The position numbers and the translations under genes were made by a program. Under the pieces are notes generated by a model. The model saw only the letters and a program-made list of their open reading frames with translations, was not told where the DNA came from and ran no database searches. From assembly GCF_019093865.1 (NCBI RefSeq), contig NZ_JABJXD010000001.1, positions 1 through 64,000 of the forward strand: a DNA stretch of 64,000 bases, written 5' to 3'. This DNA is from Lentibacillus saliphilus. Its GTDB lineage: Bacteria > Bacillota > Bacilli > Bacillales > Amphibacillaceae. The stretch's first letter is position 1. Every line of letters starts with the position of its first letter. This document shows positions 36,111-44,549 of the stretch, piece by piece.

Positions 36111-37148
36111 TTGAAGCGAATAGCCGTTCTTGGAGCAGGTAGCTGGGGAAGTGCATTAAGCATTGTACTCGCTGATAATGGTCATGATGTTCGTTTATGG
36201 ACACATCGCAAAGCACATGCTGATGAAATCAATAAGACCCACAAAAATGAGAACTATTTAGAAATTATGATGCCGAAACAAATTGTTGCTTACGCGAACA
36301 TGAAAGAGGCTGTTGAACATGTAGATGTAATCTTAATTGTTGTGCCGTCTAAGGCGATGCGTGAGGTGTGTCAAGAACTCACGCAATATATTGATAGCGA
36401 TAATCCACCTATCATTGTACATGCATCAAAAGGCATTGAGCCAGGAACGTTAGCGCGTGTGTCACAAGTGATTGGTGAAGAAGTACCAGCTTATCGTGAA
36501 GCTGATATTGTTGTGTTGTCAGGGCCAAGTCATGCTGAAGAAGTTGCAAAACGACAGCCGACTACTGTGACAGTATCCTCTGTTAATGAGGGGTATGCAA
36601 AGTACACACAAGACCTATTTATGAATGAAGCTTTCCGTGTATACACGAGTAAAGATGTGATTGGAATTGAGCTTGGCGGAGCGCTTAAGAACATCATTGC
36701 TCTTGGAGCAGGCATATCAGACGGACTAGGCTATGGCGATAATGCCAAAGCGGCTCTCATTACACGTGGTTTAGCTGAAATCTCACGTCTCGGTACAAAA
36801 ATGGGCGCAAATCCGTTTACATTCCTCGGATTGCCAGGTGTTGGTGATTTGATTGTTACATGCACGAGTGTCCATAGTAGAAATTGGCGAGCAGGTAATT
36901 TACTCGGGAAGGGTAAAGCGCTAGAAGATGTATTGGATCAAATGGGGATGGTTGTTGAAGGTGTAAGAACGACGAAAGCGGCTTATCAATTTGCTCAAGA
37001 GCATAATATTGAAATGCCGATCACAGCTGGTATTTATCAAATATTGTTTGAAGATAAAGACCCTCGTCAAGTTGTTGAGCAATTAATGAATCGTACAAAA
37101 CGTGAAGAAATGGATGATCTAGAAAACCTATTACACAATCCGCAATAG
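36111..37148 (+). CDS. gpsA: NAD(P)-dependent glycerol-3-phosphate dehydrogenase
   Basis: GpsA makes sn-glycerol-3-phosphate for phospholipids. The protein has the Rossmann motif LGAGSWGS near residues 6-13, the catalytic lysine in GGALKNIIALGAGISDG near 190-206, and a conserved HSRNWRAGNLLGKG segment. I chose the TTG at 36111 because AGGAG is 9 nt upstream and the N terminus fits the family. An ATG at 36105, giving two more residues, has only 3-nt spacing. Confidence 0.95.
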   Translation: MKRIAVLGAGSWGSALSIVLADNGHDVRLWTHRKAHADEINKTHKNENYLEIMMPKQIVAYANMKEAVEHVDVILIVVPSKAMREVCQELTQYIDSDNPPIIVHASKGIEPGTLARVSQVIGEEVPAYREADIVVLSGPSHAEEVAKRQPTTVTVSSVNEGYAKYTQDLFMNEAFRVYTSKDVIGIELGGALKNIIALGAGISDGLGYGDNAKAALITRGLAEISRLGTKMGANPFTFLGLPGVGDLIVTCTSVHSRNWRAGNLLGKGKALEDVLDQMGMVVEGVRTTKAAYQFAQEHNIEMPITAGIYQILFEDKDPRQVVEQLMNRTKREEMDDLENLLHNPQ

Positions 37149-37214
37149 CACACGAACACGGATGTCTCAACATGCATACAATATGGTGAATCATCATCAT
37201 AAGGAGGAGAGCAT

Positions 37215-37475
37215 GTGAGCCATTCACAAAATAATATTTTTGATAATCTCCAAAAAAATGCCAACATCAATCCTGATGAGATATACAAGGTTGCCAACTC
37301 GGTCAAAAACGCTGATTTCTCAGATGAAAAGACAGTCCGAAACCTTGTAAGACGGTTGTCAAAAATGGCGAATAAGCGAATATCAAAAGAAAAAGAAGAT
37401 AAAATTGTTGCATCTATCATTAACAATGATGTGCCAATGAATATGCAATCATTGTCGAAAATGTTTAAAAACTAG
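37215..37475 (+). CDS. SpoVIF-family (stage VI sporulation protein F) protein
   Basis: This 86-residue soluble protein matches the stage VI sporulation protein F family: IYKVANSVKNADFSDEKTVR, then LSKMANKRISKEKEDKIV, and a C-terminal MNMQSLSKMFKN. SpoVIF of B. subtilis is a late mother-cell protein needed for coat assembly with GerE. Translation starts at a GTG after AGGAGGAG. It lies between gpsA and yphE, where I recall no such gene in B. subtilis, so it may be the sole copy or a paralogue. Confidence 0.8.
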   Translation: MSHSQNNIFDNLQKNANINPDEIYKVANSVKNADFSDEKTVRNLVRRLSKMANKRISKEKEDKIVASIINNDVPMNMQSLSKMFKN

Positions 37476-37577
37476 CTTGACTGGGCAAGTGATGATACAC
37501 CACCATGTAAGATTGCATAGGATAAATCGTACAAGGATTTATGGATAGAACTGCCCTTTTGGATATTATTTGGTCAC

Positions 37578-37613
37578 CCGGGATGAAGCCAGCCTTGGCC
37601 CCCTTCATCCCGG
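37578..37613 (+). terminator. GC-rich hairpin before yphE
   Basis: A perfect 11-bp stem CCGGGATGAAG/CTTCATCCCGG (37578-37588, 37603-37613) has a 14-nt loop. The following T-tract is weak. It lies about 100 nt after the SpoVIF-type gene, so it is a late terminator or a structured element. The rest of 37476-37703 contains the yphE promoter and no gene. Confidence 0.6.
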
Positions 37614-37656
37614 AATTTATGAGATCGCGCAATTTTTATCGTAAATTTACATTTAA

Positions 37657-37665
37657 TGCTATAAT
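37657..37665 (+). promoter_or_regulatory. Extended -10 promoter of yphE
   Basis: TGCTATAAT at 37657-37665 is a full extended -10 box 38 nt before the yphE start. No good -35 is visible. Confidence 0.55.
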
Positions 37666-37703
37666 ACAAATTGTAATGATTGAATTTTAGTGGGGGATGA
37701 ATC

Positions 37704-37901
37704 ATGAGTGCAGCAGGATTAAAGGAAATTATTTCATTTGCCGGAATTGGTCTTTTGATAGCAGCGCTCGCTTTCATACAGCTTAGTAGACGTAAGTTTA
37801 CCGGAGTACTTGCGGGAATAACAGCCATTATAGCTTACATATTTTTAATTGTAGGGGGATTAATTGTCCTTTACATCGTATTCAGTGGCCCAACGGTATA
37901 G
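37704..37901 (+). CDS. yphE: DUF2768 membrane protein YphE
   Basis: This 65-residue protein has two membrane segments near 8-25 and 33-58 separated by a short basic loop (LSRRKF). It ends IVFSGPT, a tail recalled for the DUF2768 family represented by YphE. Function is unknown. GGGGGA precedes the ATG. It is followed 17 nt later by yphF, the B. subtilis order. Confidence 0.8.
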   Translation: MSAAGLKEIISFAGIGLLIAALAFIQLSRRKFTGVLAGITAIIAYIFLIVGGLIVLYIVFSGPTV

Positions 37902-37918
37902 AGCACAGGGGGATGAAG

Positions 37919-38641
37919 ATGAAACGTATATATAAAACACTCGTACTCTTTGTAATCGTTGTCTCTTTAAGCGGCTGTATGTATCCCGAAAGCGAGAAAG
38001 TGAAAAGTCAAACGCCGAATATTGATCAGCTTCAAATGGTACAAACAGCTGTTGAGCAGTTTCGTGAACAAACAGAAGGCTTATTACCTATTCGTACAAA
38101 GTCAAGTGATACGCCGGTGTTTCAAAAGTATTTGATTGATTTTACACAGTTAAAGGAACAGAATCTCTTGACGGAAATTCCTGGTAACGCATTTGAGAAT
38201 GGTGGCATATATAGTTACACAATCATTGATCCCGAGACCGCCCCTCAAGTTAAGTTGATTGATTTAAGAATTGCTGATGAAATTCGTAGTGTAAACATGA
38301 AATTAAATATATATCGCAATGAACATATATATCCACCTTTTGGTGAGAAAATAGCAGATGGTGTGTTTCAAATTAATTATAAAAAATTAGGTTTGGACGA
38401 GCCACCTTATGTTGTTAGTCCTTTTTCAGGTGTTAATCTACCCATTGTTATGGACACAACTGGTACATTATATGTTGATTATCGAATTGATTTAAATGAA
38501 GCCCTTAATCAACTAGACCATTCGTATGAAGAAAATGATGATATTCGGTATTTGTTAGCTGAGCATCATCCATTCGTTCCAGCATATTCGTTACCATATA
38601 CCGTTAAAGACGGTGAGCCTATTTTTATGCTTACAAAATAA
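37919..38641 (+). CDS. yphF: Lipoprotein YphF
   Basis: This 240-residue protein has a lipoprotein signal peptide ending in the lipobox LSGC (cysteine near residue 20), then a soluble extracytoplasmic domain. By position and pattern it is YphF. Its function is unknown. The ATG at 37919 is favoured since AGGGGG lies 6 nt upstream; an ATG at 37913 directly abuts that site. It precedes spoIVA with a terminator and a sporulation promoter in between. Confidence 0.82.
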   Translation: MKRIYKTLVLFVIVVSLSGCMYPESEKVKSQTPNIDQLQMVQTAVEQFREQTEGLLPIRTKSSDTPVFQKYLIDFTQLKEQNLLTEIPGNAFENGGIYSYTIIDPETAPQVKLIDLRIADEIRSVNMKLNIYRNEHIYPPFGEKIADGVFQINYKKLGLDEPPYVVSPFSGVNLPIVMDTTGTLYVDYRIDLNEALNQLDHSYEENDDIRYLLAEHHPFVPAYSLPYTVKDGEPIFMLTK

Positions 38642-38658
38642 TTTCATACGCATATTGC

Positions 38659-38697
38659 CCCCTTTGATACATATATTGTGTCAAGGGGTTATTTTAT
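38659..38697 (+). terminator. yphF terminator
   Basis: A stem of about 11 bp with two G-U pairs (near 38660-38670 with 38678-38688) is followed by TTATTTTAT. It lies about 17 nt after yphF. Confidence 0.7.
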
Positions 38698-38767
38698 GCC
38701 TTAAATAAGACTCCAGATGTGTATAAGATATCGAGAAAAACTTAATAAGTCTTTTATACATATTGAT

Positions 38768-38798
38768 GTCATATTCTGATAGGACAACATCATAGAAT
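38768..38798 (+). promoter_or_regulatory. Sigma-E promoter of spoIVA
   Basis: GTCATATT at 38768-38775, a 15-nt spacer and CATAGAAT at 38791-38798 match the sigma-E consensus almost fully. spoIVA is sigma-E dependent in B. subtilis, so this is one of the clearer sporulation promoters here. Confidence 0.8.
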
Positions 38799-38864
38799 TG
38801 TAGTGTCAATTCATGGAGATTGTTTATGATTACTATACGGCAAAGGAGATCGGGAGGGGATCGT

Positions 38865-40343
38865 TTGGAACGGGTTGATATTTTCAAAGATATTTCGAAA
38901 CGGACAAATGGAGATATTTATCTAGGCATTGTAGGAGCCGTCCGGACAGGCAAGTCAACATTTATTAAGAAATTCATGGAGTTAGTTGTTCTGCCCGGCA
39001 TTGAAGAAGAAGGTGCGCGCAGTAGAGCACATGATGAATTACCACAAAGTGCAGCCGGCAAGACCATCATGACGACAGAGCCTAAGTTTGTACCAAATCA
39101 AGCAGTATCTGTACAAGTAGACGAAGGACTTGATGTCAATGTTAGATTAGTTGATTGTGTAGGGTATGCGGTAGAAGGGGCTAAAGGATTTGAAGATGAA
39201 AATGGGCCAAGAATGATTCATACTCCGTGGTATGAGGAAGCAATTCCATTTCATGATGCGGCTGAGATCGGAACACGGAAGGTTATTCAAGAGCATTCAA
39301 CGATTGGCGTCATAGTGACGACAGATGGGACGATAGGAGAACTGTCACGGTCTGATTATGAGCCTGCTGAAGCAAGAGTCGTTGAAGAACTTAAAGAAGT
39401 TGGCAAACCGTTTATTATGGTCATTAATTCGGTTCGACCTTCAAGTCAAGAGACTGAGCTCCTAAGGCAGGAACTCGTAGATGCATATGATATTCCTGTG
39501 CTAGCAATGAGTGTAGAAAAGATGGAAGAACATGATGTTTACAACGTTCTACGGGAAGCATTGTATGAATTCCCAGTACTCGAGGTTAATGTTAATTTGC
39601 CGAGCTGGGTGATGGTTCTAAATGAAAATCATTGGCTGAGACGGAATTACGAGGAAGCGATTCAAGAAACCGTACAAAATATTAAGCGATTAAGAGATGT
39701 TGATCATATCATGGGCGATTTTAACGCTTATGAATATATTGAACGGGCAAACTTGGCTGGAATGGAAATGGGCGAAGGTATAGCGGAAATCGACTTACAT
39801 GCTCCAGATGAATTGTACGATCACATCCTCAAGGAAATCGTCGGCGAAGAAATTCGGGGTAAAGATCATTTATTAGAGCTTATGCAGGATTTTGCTCATG
39901 CAAAGAGAGAGTATGATCAAGTTGCAAGCGCTTTGCAGATGGTTAAGCAGACGGGGTATGGGATTGCAGCACCAACTCTTGAAGATATGGAGCTCGATGA
40001 GCCAGAAATTATCCGCCAAGGGTCCAGATACGGTGTCCGGTTAAAGGCAGTTGCACCATCTATTCATATGGTAAAAGTGGATGTTGAATCCGAATTTTCT
40101 CCGATCATTGGTACTGAAAAACAGAGTGAAGAATTGGTCAGATATTTAATGCAGGATTTTGAGGATGATCCGTTATCGATTTGGGAATCTGATATTTTCG
40201 GAAGATCACTCAGTTCAATCGTAAGAGAAGGTATCCAAGGTAAAATATCGTTGATGCCGGAACATACAAGGTATAAATTAAAAGAAACGTTAGAGCGGAT
40301 GATCAATGAAGGCTCAAGAGGGTTAATCGCGATTATTTTATAA
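38865..40343 (+). CDS. spoIVA: Stage IV sporulation protein A (coat morphogenetic ATPase)
   Basis: SpoIVA polymerises with ATP hydrolysis to form the basement layer of the spore coat. The protein has the Walker A motif GAVRTGKST (24-32), a TRAFAC-type core with DCVGY, and a C-terminal region ending GLIAIIL that is almost invariant. I chose the TTG at 38865: GGGAGGGG lies just upstream, and the result is 492 residues, the B. subtilis length. An ATG-initiated frame from 38820 adds an unlikely 15-residue extension. Confidence 0.96.
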   Translation: MERVDIFKDISKRTNGDIYLGIVGAVRTGKSTFIKKFMELVVLPGIEEEGARSRAHDELPQSAAGKTIMTTEPKFVPNQAVSVQVDEGLDVNVRLVDCVGYAVEGAKGFEDENGPRMIHTPWYEEAIPFHDAAEIGTRKVIQEHSTIGVIVTTDGTIGELSRSDYEPAEARVVEELKEVGKPFIMVINSVRPSSQETELLRQELVDAYDIPVLAMSVEKMEEHDVYNVLREALYEFPVLEVNVNLPSWVMVLNENHWLRRNYEEAIQETVQNIKRLRDVDHIMGDFNAYEYIERANLAGMEMGEGIAEIDLHAPDELYDHILKEIVGEEIRGKDHLLELMQDFAHAKREYDQVASALQMVKQTGYGIAAPTLEDMELDEPEIIRQGSRYGVRLKAVAPSIHMVKVDVESEFSPIIGTEKQSEELVRYLMQDFEDDPLSIWESDIFGRSLSSIVREGIQGKISLMPEHTRYKLKETLERMINEGSRGLIAIIL

Positions 40344-40351
40344 AACTACTG

Positions 40352-40376
40352 AAGCAGCTGCATAAGCTGCTTTTTT
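40352..40376 (+). terminator. spoIVA terminator
   Basis: A perfect 8-bp stem AAGCAGCT/AGCTGCTT (40352-40359, 40365-40372) has a 5-nt loop and a T-run. Confidence 0.88.
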
Positions 40377-40698
40377 GTGTTTCGTGTGATTTCCTCTAAA
40401 ATACAAGATTAATTTGAAAAAATAGCAGGATTTAGGAGATGTATCTTGTAAGTAAATAAGTAAGGTTATTAAGAACGATAGATTGAAAACGTGTACGTTA
40501 TAAAGGAGAATCTGTTAAAAATACCAAGAAAAACGAAAAAAAAAGCGGATTAATGTTGAATTTTATGTGAAACTCAGTTATGATAATCGTTGTCAACCAT
40601 TGGTTTAAATGGGTTTGACGTATAAAAGCACGTAAAATAGTGAACAAATGTAGATAAGCTCTATTTGTTCTGATTTTAATTGGGAGGAGGTGAATGTC
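40377..40698 (+). promoter_or_regulatory. Long hbs leader with sigma-A promoter
   Basis: This stretch of about 320 nt contains no gene I can support. It holds a sigma-A-like promoter, TTGAAT at 40556-40561, a 17-nt spacer and TATGAT at 40579-40584, giving a leader of about 110 nt. A second TTGACG at 40616-40621 lacks a well-spaced -10. Upstream sequence is very A-rich. Confidence 0.5.
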
Positions 40699-40971
40699 AT
40701 GAACAAAACAGATCTCGTAAATGCAGTTGCAGAGAAAAGCGAACTTTCTAAAAAGGACGCAGCTAAAGCTGTAGATGCTGTTTTTGATTCTGTCATGGAT
40801 TCACTTAAAAATGGTGACAAAGTACAGTTGATCGGCTTCGGTAACTTTGAAGTACGTGAGCGCTCAGCCAGAAAAGGCCGTAATCCACAAACAGGTGAGG
40901 AAATAGAAATTGCAGCAAGTAAAGTTCCTGCTTTCAAACCAGGAAAAGCCCTCAAAGATGCGGTTAAATAA
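40699..40971 (+). CDS. hbs: Nucleoid protein HU (HBsu)
   Basis: HBsu is the essential DNA-bending, nucleoid-compacting protein. The 90-residue sequence has the DNABII signature [21 protein letters not shown] near residues 46-66, which forms the DNA-embracing beta arms. The ATG at 40699 follows a very strong GGAGGAGGTG site. A terminator follows. In B. subtilis folE (mtrA) is next; here it is absent. Confidence 0.97.
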   Translation: MNKTDLVNAVAEKSELSKKDAAKAVDAVFDSVMDSLKNGDKVQLIGFGNFEVRERSARKGRNPQTGEEIEIAASKVPAFKPGKALKDAVK

Positions 40972-40987
40972 TAAGCTACATAGGGCA

Positions 40988-41022
40988 AAAAAAGGGTGCG
41001 TGTATGCGTACCCTTTTTTATT
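40988..41022 (+). terminator. hbs terminator
   Basis: A stem of about 13 bp with one mismatch (40988-41000 with 41007-41019) is rich in A on the 5' arm and T on the 3' arm. Confidence 0.85.
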
Positions 41023-41027
41023 TAACA

Positions 41028-41055
41028 TTGCGCCGGGTTCATATGATGGTATGAT
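41028..41055 (+). promoter_or_regulatory. Sigma-A-like promoter of mtrB
   Basis: TTGCGC at 41028-41033, a 16-nt spacer and TATGAT at 41050-41055 lie about 36 nt before mtrB. Confidence 0.5.
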
Positions 41056-41091
41056 AGATACAAGCATACTTAATCCATAAGGAGGCTAATC

Positions 41092-41313
41092 ATGGATACG
41101 TCCAATCAAAATGATTTCTTTGTCATTAAAGCTTTAGAGGATGGCGTCAACGTTATTGGGTTAACAAGAGGTACAGATACAAGATTTCATCATTCTGAAA
41201 AGCTAGATAAACATGAAGTTATGATTGCGCAATTCACAGAACATACGTCTGCTGTAAAAGTCAGAGGGCGGGCAGTCATTCAGACGAGACATGGTGAAAT
41301 ATCAACGAATTGA
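41092..41313 (+). CDS. mtrB: Tryptophan RNA-binding attenuation protein TRAP
   Basis: TRAP forms an 11-subunit ring that binds tryptophan and then (G/U)AG repeats in RNA to attenuate tryptophan genes. The 73-residue protein keeps the RNA-binding residues K37, K56 and R58 and the tryptophan-pocket segments GLTRGTDT and AQFTEHTS. A strong AAGGAGG site precedes the ATG. In B. subtilis it is the second gene of mtrAB; here mtrA is missing and mtrB has its own promoter. No trp operon is present in the window. Confidence 0.96.
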   Translation: MDTSNQNDFFVIKALEDGVNVIGLTRGTDTRFHHSEKLDKHEVMIAQFTEHTSAVKVRGRAVIQTRHGEISTN

Positions 41314-41374
41314 CGTTAAAAACTTTCTTACGTTGTTAAAGCGTTATTTTGTACTATTCTTGGTCATTGTTGTA

Positions 41375-41383
41375 TGCTATAAT
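41375..41383 (+). promoter_or_regulatory. Extended -10 promoter of hepS-menG-hepT
   Basis: TGCTATAAT at 41375-41383 lies 36 nt before hepS. The -35 region is poor, so the extended -10 probably carries recognition. The 41314-41374 stretch shows nothing else. Confidence 0.5.
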
Positions 41384-41419
41384 AGCGATTGATATTACTA
41401 GGGTAAAAGGCGTGATCAG

Positions 41420-42217
41420 ATGCAGACTTCCATCATTACAATGGAGGACATGAAGCGATTTATAAACCGGACCATTCAGCAATCATACTTGGATCAATAT
41501 ATTAAAGTTCCTAGGTTTAATGACGAAAAACTATTCATGCTGATCGCGATCTTGAATCATACGAAGTTGCCTTATAACATTAAGAAGCAGTACATACTTA
41601 CGACAATGCTCGTTCAAATCGCACTCGATTCACATGACTTAGTCCCGGTAAATGCCAACTCCACAGACAATTCATTTGCTAAGCCTGACCAACTGACGGT
41701 TCTTGCAGGTGATTACTATAGTGGCCTTTACTATTATCTATTGTCCGAAATAGATGACCTTCCTATGGTGAGGCAACTTGCAACCGCGATCAAAGATATT
41801 AATGAACATAAAATGTCACTCTACTATGGAGATGACGTGACAATTAATGCATATATTGATCATATAGAACGTATTCAAACCCTTTTAATTACCCGTGTTG
41901 CTCAGCATGTACAATTAGATGAGTTGATTGATATCGCCCGGGATTGGGTGTTGATACATACATTGTTCAATGAAAATAAACATATGACTCAAAATAGAGT
42001 TTCGTCGTGGTTTTCACCTTGGTTGGATTCTAAACCAAAAACGGATCGTGAACAGATGCTTCACTTAATCGAACAACGCGTAGAACAAGGGATAAAGAGA
42101 CTTCAATCGACACTTCCGAAAATGTTCGAACAGTCTATACTCGAACAGCAATCTTATTCACGTTTTTATGATTTTTTATTTCAGCAAACCGAAAAGAAGG
42201 AAGAAGGATACCAGTGA
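41420..42217 (+). CDS. hepS: Heptaprenyl diphosphate synthase component I
   Basis: HepS is the non-catalytic subunit that pairs with HepT to make the C35 side chain of menaquinone-7. The 265-residue protein is helical, lacks DDxxD motifs and has the family's [20 protein letters not shown] opening near residues 18-37. The length fits. Its stop overlaps the GTG start of menG. The three genes hepS-menG-hepT form a menaquinone operon. Confidence 0.9.
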   Translation: MQTSIITMEDMKRFINRTIQQSYLDQYIKVPRFNDEKLFMLIAILNHTKLPYNIKKQYILTTMLVQIALDSHDLVPVNANSTDNSFAKPDQLTVLAGDYYSGLYYYLLSEIDDLPMVRQLATAIKDINEHKMSLYYGDDVTINAYIDHIERIQTLLITRVAQHVQLDELIDIARDWVLIHTLFNENKHMTQNRVSSWFSPWLDSKPKTDREQMLHLIEQRVEQGIKRLQSTLPKMFEQSILEQQSYSRFYDFLFQQTEKKEEGYQ

Positions 42218-42921
42218 CAGAACAATCAAAAGAAGAGCGTGTGCACCATGTGTTTGAAAAAATATACGGTAAATACGATGTCATGAATTCAGTTATATCT
42301 TTTCAGCGTCATAAAGCATGGCGTAAAGACGTTATGAAGCGCATGAACATTACTCCTGGTGCAAAAGCCCTTGACGTATGCTGTGGAACAGGGGATTGGT
42401 CATTATCAATGGCTGAAGCTGTTGGTCGTGAAGGATCAGTAATTGGACTTGATTTCAGTCAGAACATGCTTTCGGTAGCGGAAGAAAAAAAAGAGCGTGA
42501 CCACATACAACACCTTGAATTTACGCATGGAAATGCAATGGATCTGCCATATTCGGATGATACATTTGATTATGTGACGATTGGATTTGGATTGAGAAAT
42601 GTACCAGATTACAATACAGTCTTAGAAGAAATGTATCGTGTTGTGAAGCCTGGTGGAATTGTTGTGTGTTTAGAAACATCCCAACCGACATTAATCGGTT
42701 TCAGGCAATTGTATTATTTATATTTTCGCTTTATTATGCCGCTATTTGGAAGAATATTTGCTAAGAGTTATAAAGAATATGCCTGGTTGCATGAATCAGC
42801 GAAAGACTTTCCGGATAAAAAGAGACTTAAAAAAATGTTTTTGAATGCTGGCTTTAATCACGTTGATGTTAAAAGCTACACTGGTGGTGTAGCAGCGATG
42901 CACATGGCTTATAAGAAATAA
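42214..42921 (+). CDS. menG: Demethylmenaquinone methyltransferase
   Basis: MenG (also UbiE or MenH) is the SAM-dependent enzyme for the last step of menaquinone synthesis. The 235-residue protein has the SAM motif [11 protein letters not shown] near residues 52-62, an acidic loop GLDFSQNML and the signature [10 protein letters not shown] near 127-136. The start is a GTG that overlaps the hepS stop. The operon position between the two HepST subunit genes confirms the quinone role. Confidence 0.95.
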   Translation: MTEQSKEERVHHVFEKIYGKYDVMNSVISFQRHKAWRKDVMKRMNITPGAKALDVCCGTGDWSLSMAEAVGREGSVIGLDFSQNMLSVAEEKKERDHIQHLEFTHGNAMDLPYSDDTFDYVTIGFGLRNVPDYNTVLEEMYRVVKPGGIVVCLETSQPTLIGFRQLYYLYFRFIMPLFGRIFAKSYKEYAWLHESAKDFPDKKRLKKMFLNAGFNHVDVKSYTGGVAAMHMAYKK

Positions 42922-42961
42922 TTCACATGTGAGGCCGGCATTTACACAAAAGGTGACCTGC

Positions 42962-43933
42962 ATGAAATTAACCAAAACATACGGATATTTAAAAAAAGAC
43001 TTGGCTATGATAGAAGAAGCGTTAGAAGAGGCCATTGATGCGGATCATGACATTCTTCGTAAAGCATCTAGTCAATTATTACAGGCAGGCGGGAAGCGTA
43101 TACGTCCCGTTTTCGTGTTGTTATCAGCACAAATGGGGAACTATAATGCGGATAAGGTTAAGACAGTTGCGGTATCCCTTGAACTTATTCACATGGCATC
43201 GCTCGTTCATGATGATGTGATTGATAATGCCGATTTAAGACGCGGGAAGGCAACCGTCAAGCATACATATGACAATCGAGTTGCCATGTATATGGGTGAC
43301 TATATATTGGCACGAGCACTCGAGCATATAACAGCTGTTGATCAACCAGCTGCCCATAAGTTGCTGTCACACTCAATGGTTGAATTGGCACGTGGAGAAA
43401 TCGAGCAAATCAAAGATAAATATAACTGGGATCAGAATTTGCGTCATTATTTACGTCGCATTAAACGCAAAACTGCGCTACTGATCGCTACAAGTTGTAA
43501 GCTAGGTGCGATCGTATCAGACGTTCCTGATCATCATGCAAAGCAGTTATTTAAATACGGTTACTATGTTGGAATGTCCTATCAAATTATTGATGACATC
43601 CTTGATTTTACGTCTAGTGAAAAAATTCTAGGAAAACCAGCAGGGAATGATTTACTGCAAGGGCATGTGACATTACCTTTGTTGTATGCAATGGAAGATC
43701 CGATATTTAAAGAATTTGTAGCTGAAACAATGTCGCAGATTGAGAGTGGTAATCAACAAAATTTTGAGCAACTTTTGACTGCCTTTAAGCGAACGAACGC
43801 CATTGATCGAGCTTATGCTTTAAGTGACCGATATTTACAAAAGGCTCACGCAACACTTGAGTGTTTTCCAGCTTCCAAAACAAAAGAAACGCTACAAAGT
43901 ATTGCAAAATTTATCGGAAACAGACGATCTTGA
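42962..43933 (+). CDS. hepT: Heptaprenyl diphosphate synthase component II
   Basis: HepT is the catalytic trans-prenyltransferase subunit. It has the first aspartate-rich motif DDVID at 84-88 (in HMASLVHDDVIDNADLRRG) and the second, DDILD, near 213-217, with GKRIRP near 44-49 for substrate binding. The ATG at 42962 is favoured by AAAAGGTG 5-6 nt upstream; a longer frame from 42929 has no ribosome site. The length is 323 residues. Confidence 0.95.
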   Translation: MKLTKTYGYLKKDLAMIEEALEEAIDADHDILRKASSQLLQAGGKRIRPVFVLLSAQMGNYNADKVKTVAVSLELIHMASLVHDDVIDNADLRRGKATVKHTYDNRVAMYMGDYILARALEHITAVDQPAAHKLLSHSMVELARGEIEQIKDKYNWDQNLRHYLRRIKRKTALLIATSCKLGAIVSDVPDHHAKQLFKYGYYVGMSYQIIDDILDFTSSEKILGKPAGNDLLQGHVTLPLLYAMEDPIFKEFVAETMSQIESGNQQNFEQLLTAFKRTNAIDRAYALSDRYLQKAHATLECFPASKTKETLQSIAKFIGNRRS

Positions 43934-43942
43934 TCGTGAGGT

Positions 43943-43971
43943 TTGTCATATCGATAAAAATTTGATAAAAT
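43943..43971 (+). promoter_or_regulatory. Sigma-A-like promoter of ndk
   Basis: TTGTCA at 43943-43948, a 17-nt spacer and TAAAAT at 43966-43971 lie 42 nt before ndk. Confidence 0.65.
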
Positions 43972-44013
43972 CTTAAAGGTTGAACATATACATAAAAATA
44001 ATGAGGTGTAAAT

Positions 44014-44460
44014 ATGGAAAAAACATTTTTAATGGTAAAACCAGACGGTGTACAACGCAATTTGATTGGTGATATTGTAAAACGTTTTGAACAAAAAGGT
44101 TTCAAACTTGCTGGTGGAAAGCTCATGCAAATCTCTGATGAACTTGCCAAAACGCATTATGGCGAACATAAAGAGCGTCCATTTTTCGGTGAATTGGTTG
44201 ATTTCATTACTTCAGGTCCAGTATTCGCAATGGTCTGGGAAGGTGAGGACGTCATTAAAACAGCTCGACAAATGATGGGTGCAACAAATCCTCAAGAAGC
44301 TGGTCCAGGAACAATTCGCGGTGATTTCGGTGTCACAGTCGGAAAAAATATTATTCATGGTTCTGATTCAGCAGAAAGTGCTGAAAGAGAAATCAACTTG
44401 TTCTTTAAGGAAGCAGAACTCGTTGATTATGCAAAGCAACAAGACAACTGGATTTACTAA
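44014..44460 (+). CDS. ndk: Nucleoside diphosphate kinase
   Basis: Ndk transfers the gamma phosphate between nucleoside triphosphates and diphosphates through a phosphohistidine. The 148-residue protein has the active-site H115 in NIIHGSDS and the N-terminal KPDGVQRN motif near 9-16. ATGAGGTG precedes the ATG. It sits between hepT and cheR as in B. subtilis, with its own promoter and terminator. Confidence 0.97.
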   Translation: MEKTFLMVKPDGVQRNLIGDIVKRFEQKGFKLAGGKLMQISDELAKTHYGEHKERPFFGELVDFITSGPVFAMVWEGEDVIKTARQMMGATNPQEAGPGTIRGDFGVTVGKNIIHGSDSAESAEREINLFFKEAELVDYAKQQDNWIY

Positions 44461-44468
44461 AGTTTACG

Positions 44469-44496
44469 ACCTCCGTTCTCGAGCGGGGGTTTTCTT
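44469..44496 (+). terminator. ndk terminator
   Basis: A 7-bp stem ACCTCCG/CGGGGGT (44469-44475, 44484-44490, one G-U pair) has an 8-nt loop and TTTTCTT after it. Confidence 0.75.
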
Positions 44497-44549
44497 ACAT
44501 AATTGAAAAAAAATAGACGATTCATCATGAAGTCAGAGGAGAATGAACC

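Noticed and set aside
44087-44506. Two + strand frames overlapping ndk
   Set aside because: They are alternate-frame reading of ndk and run into its terminator.
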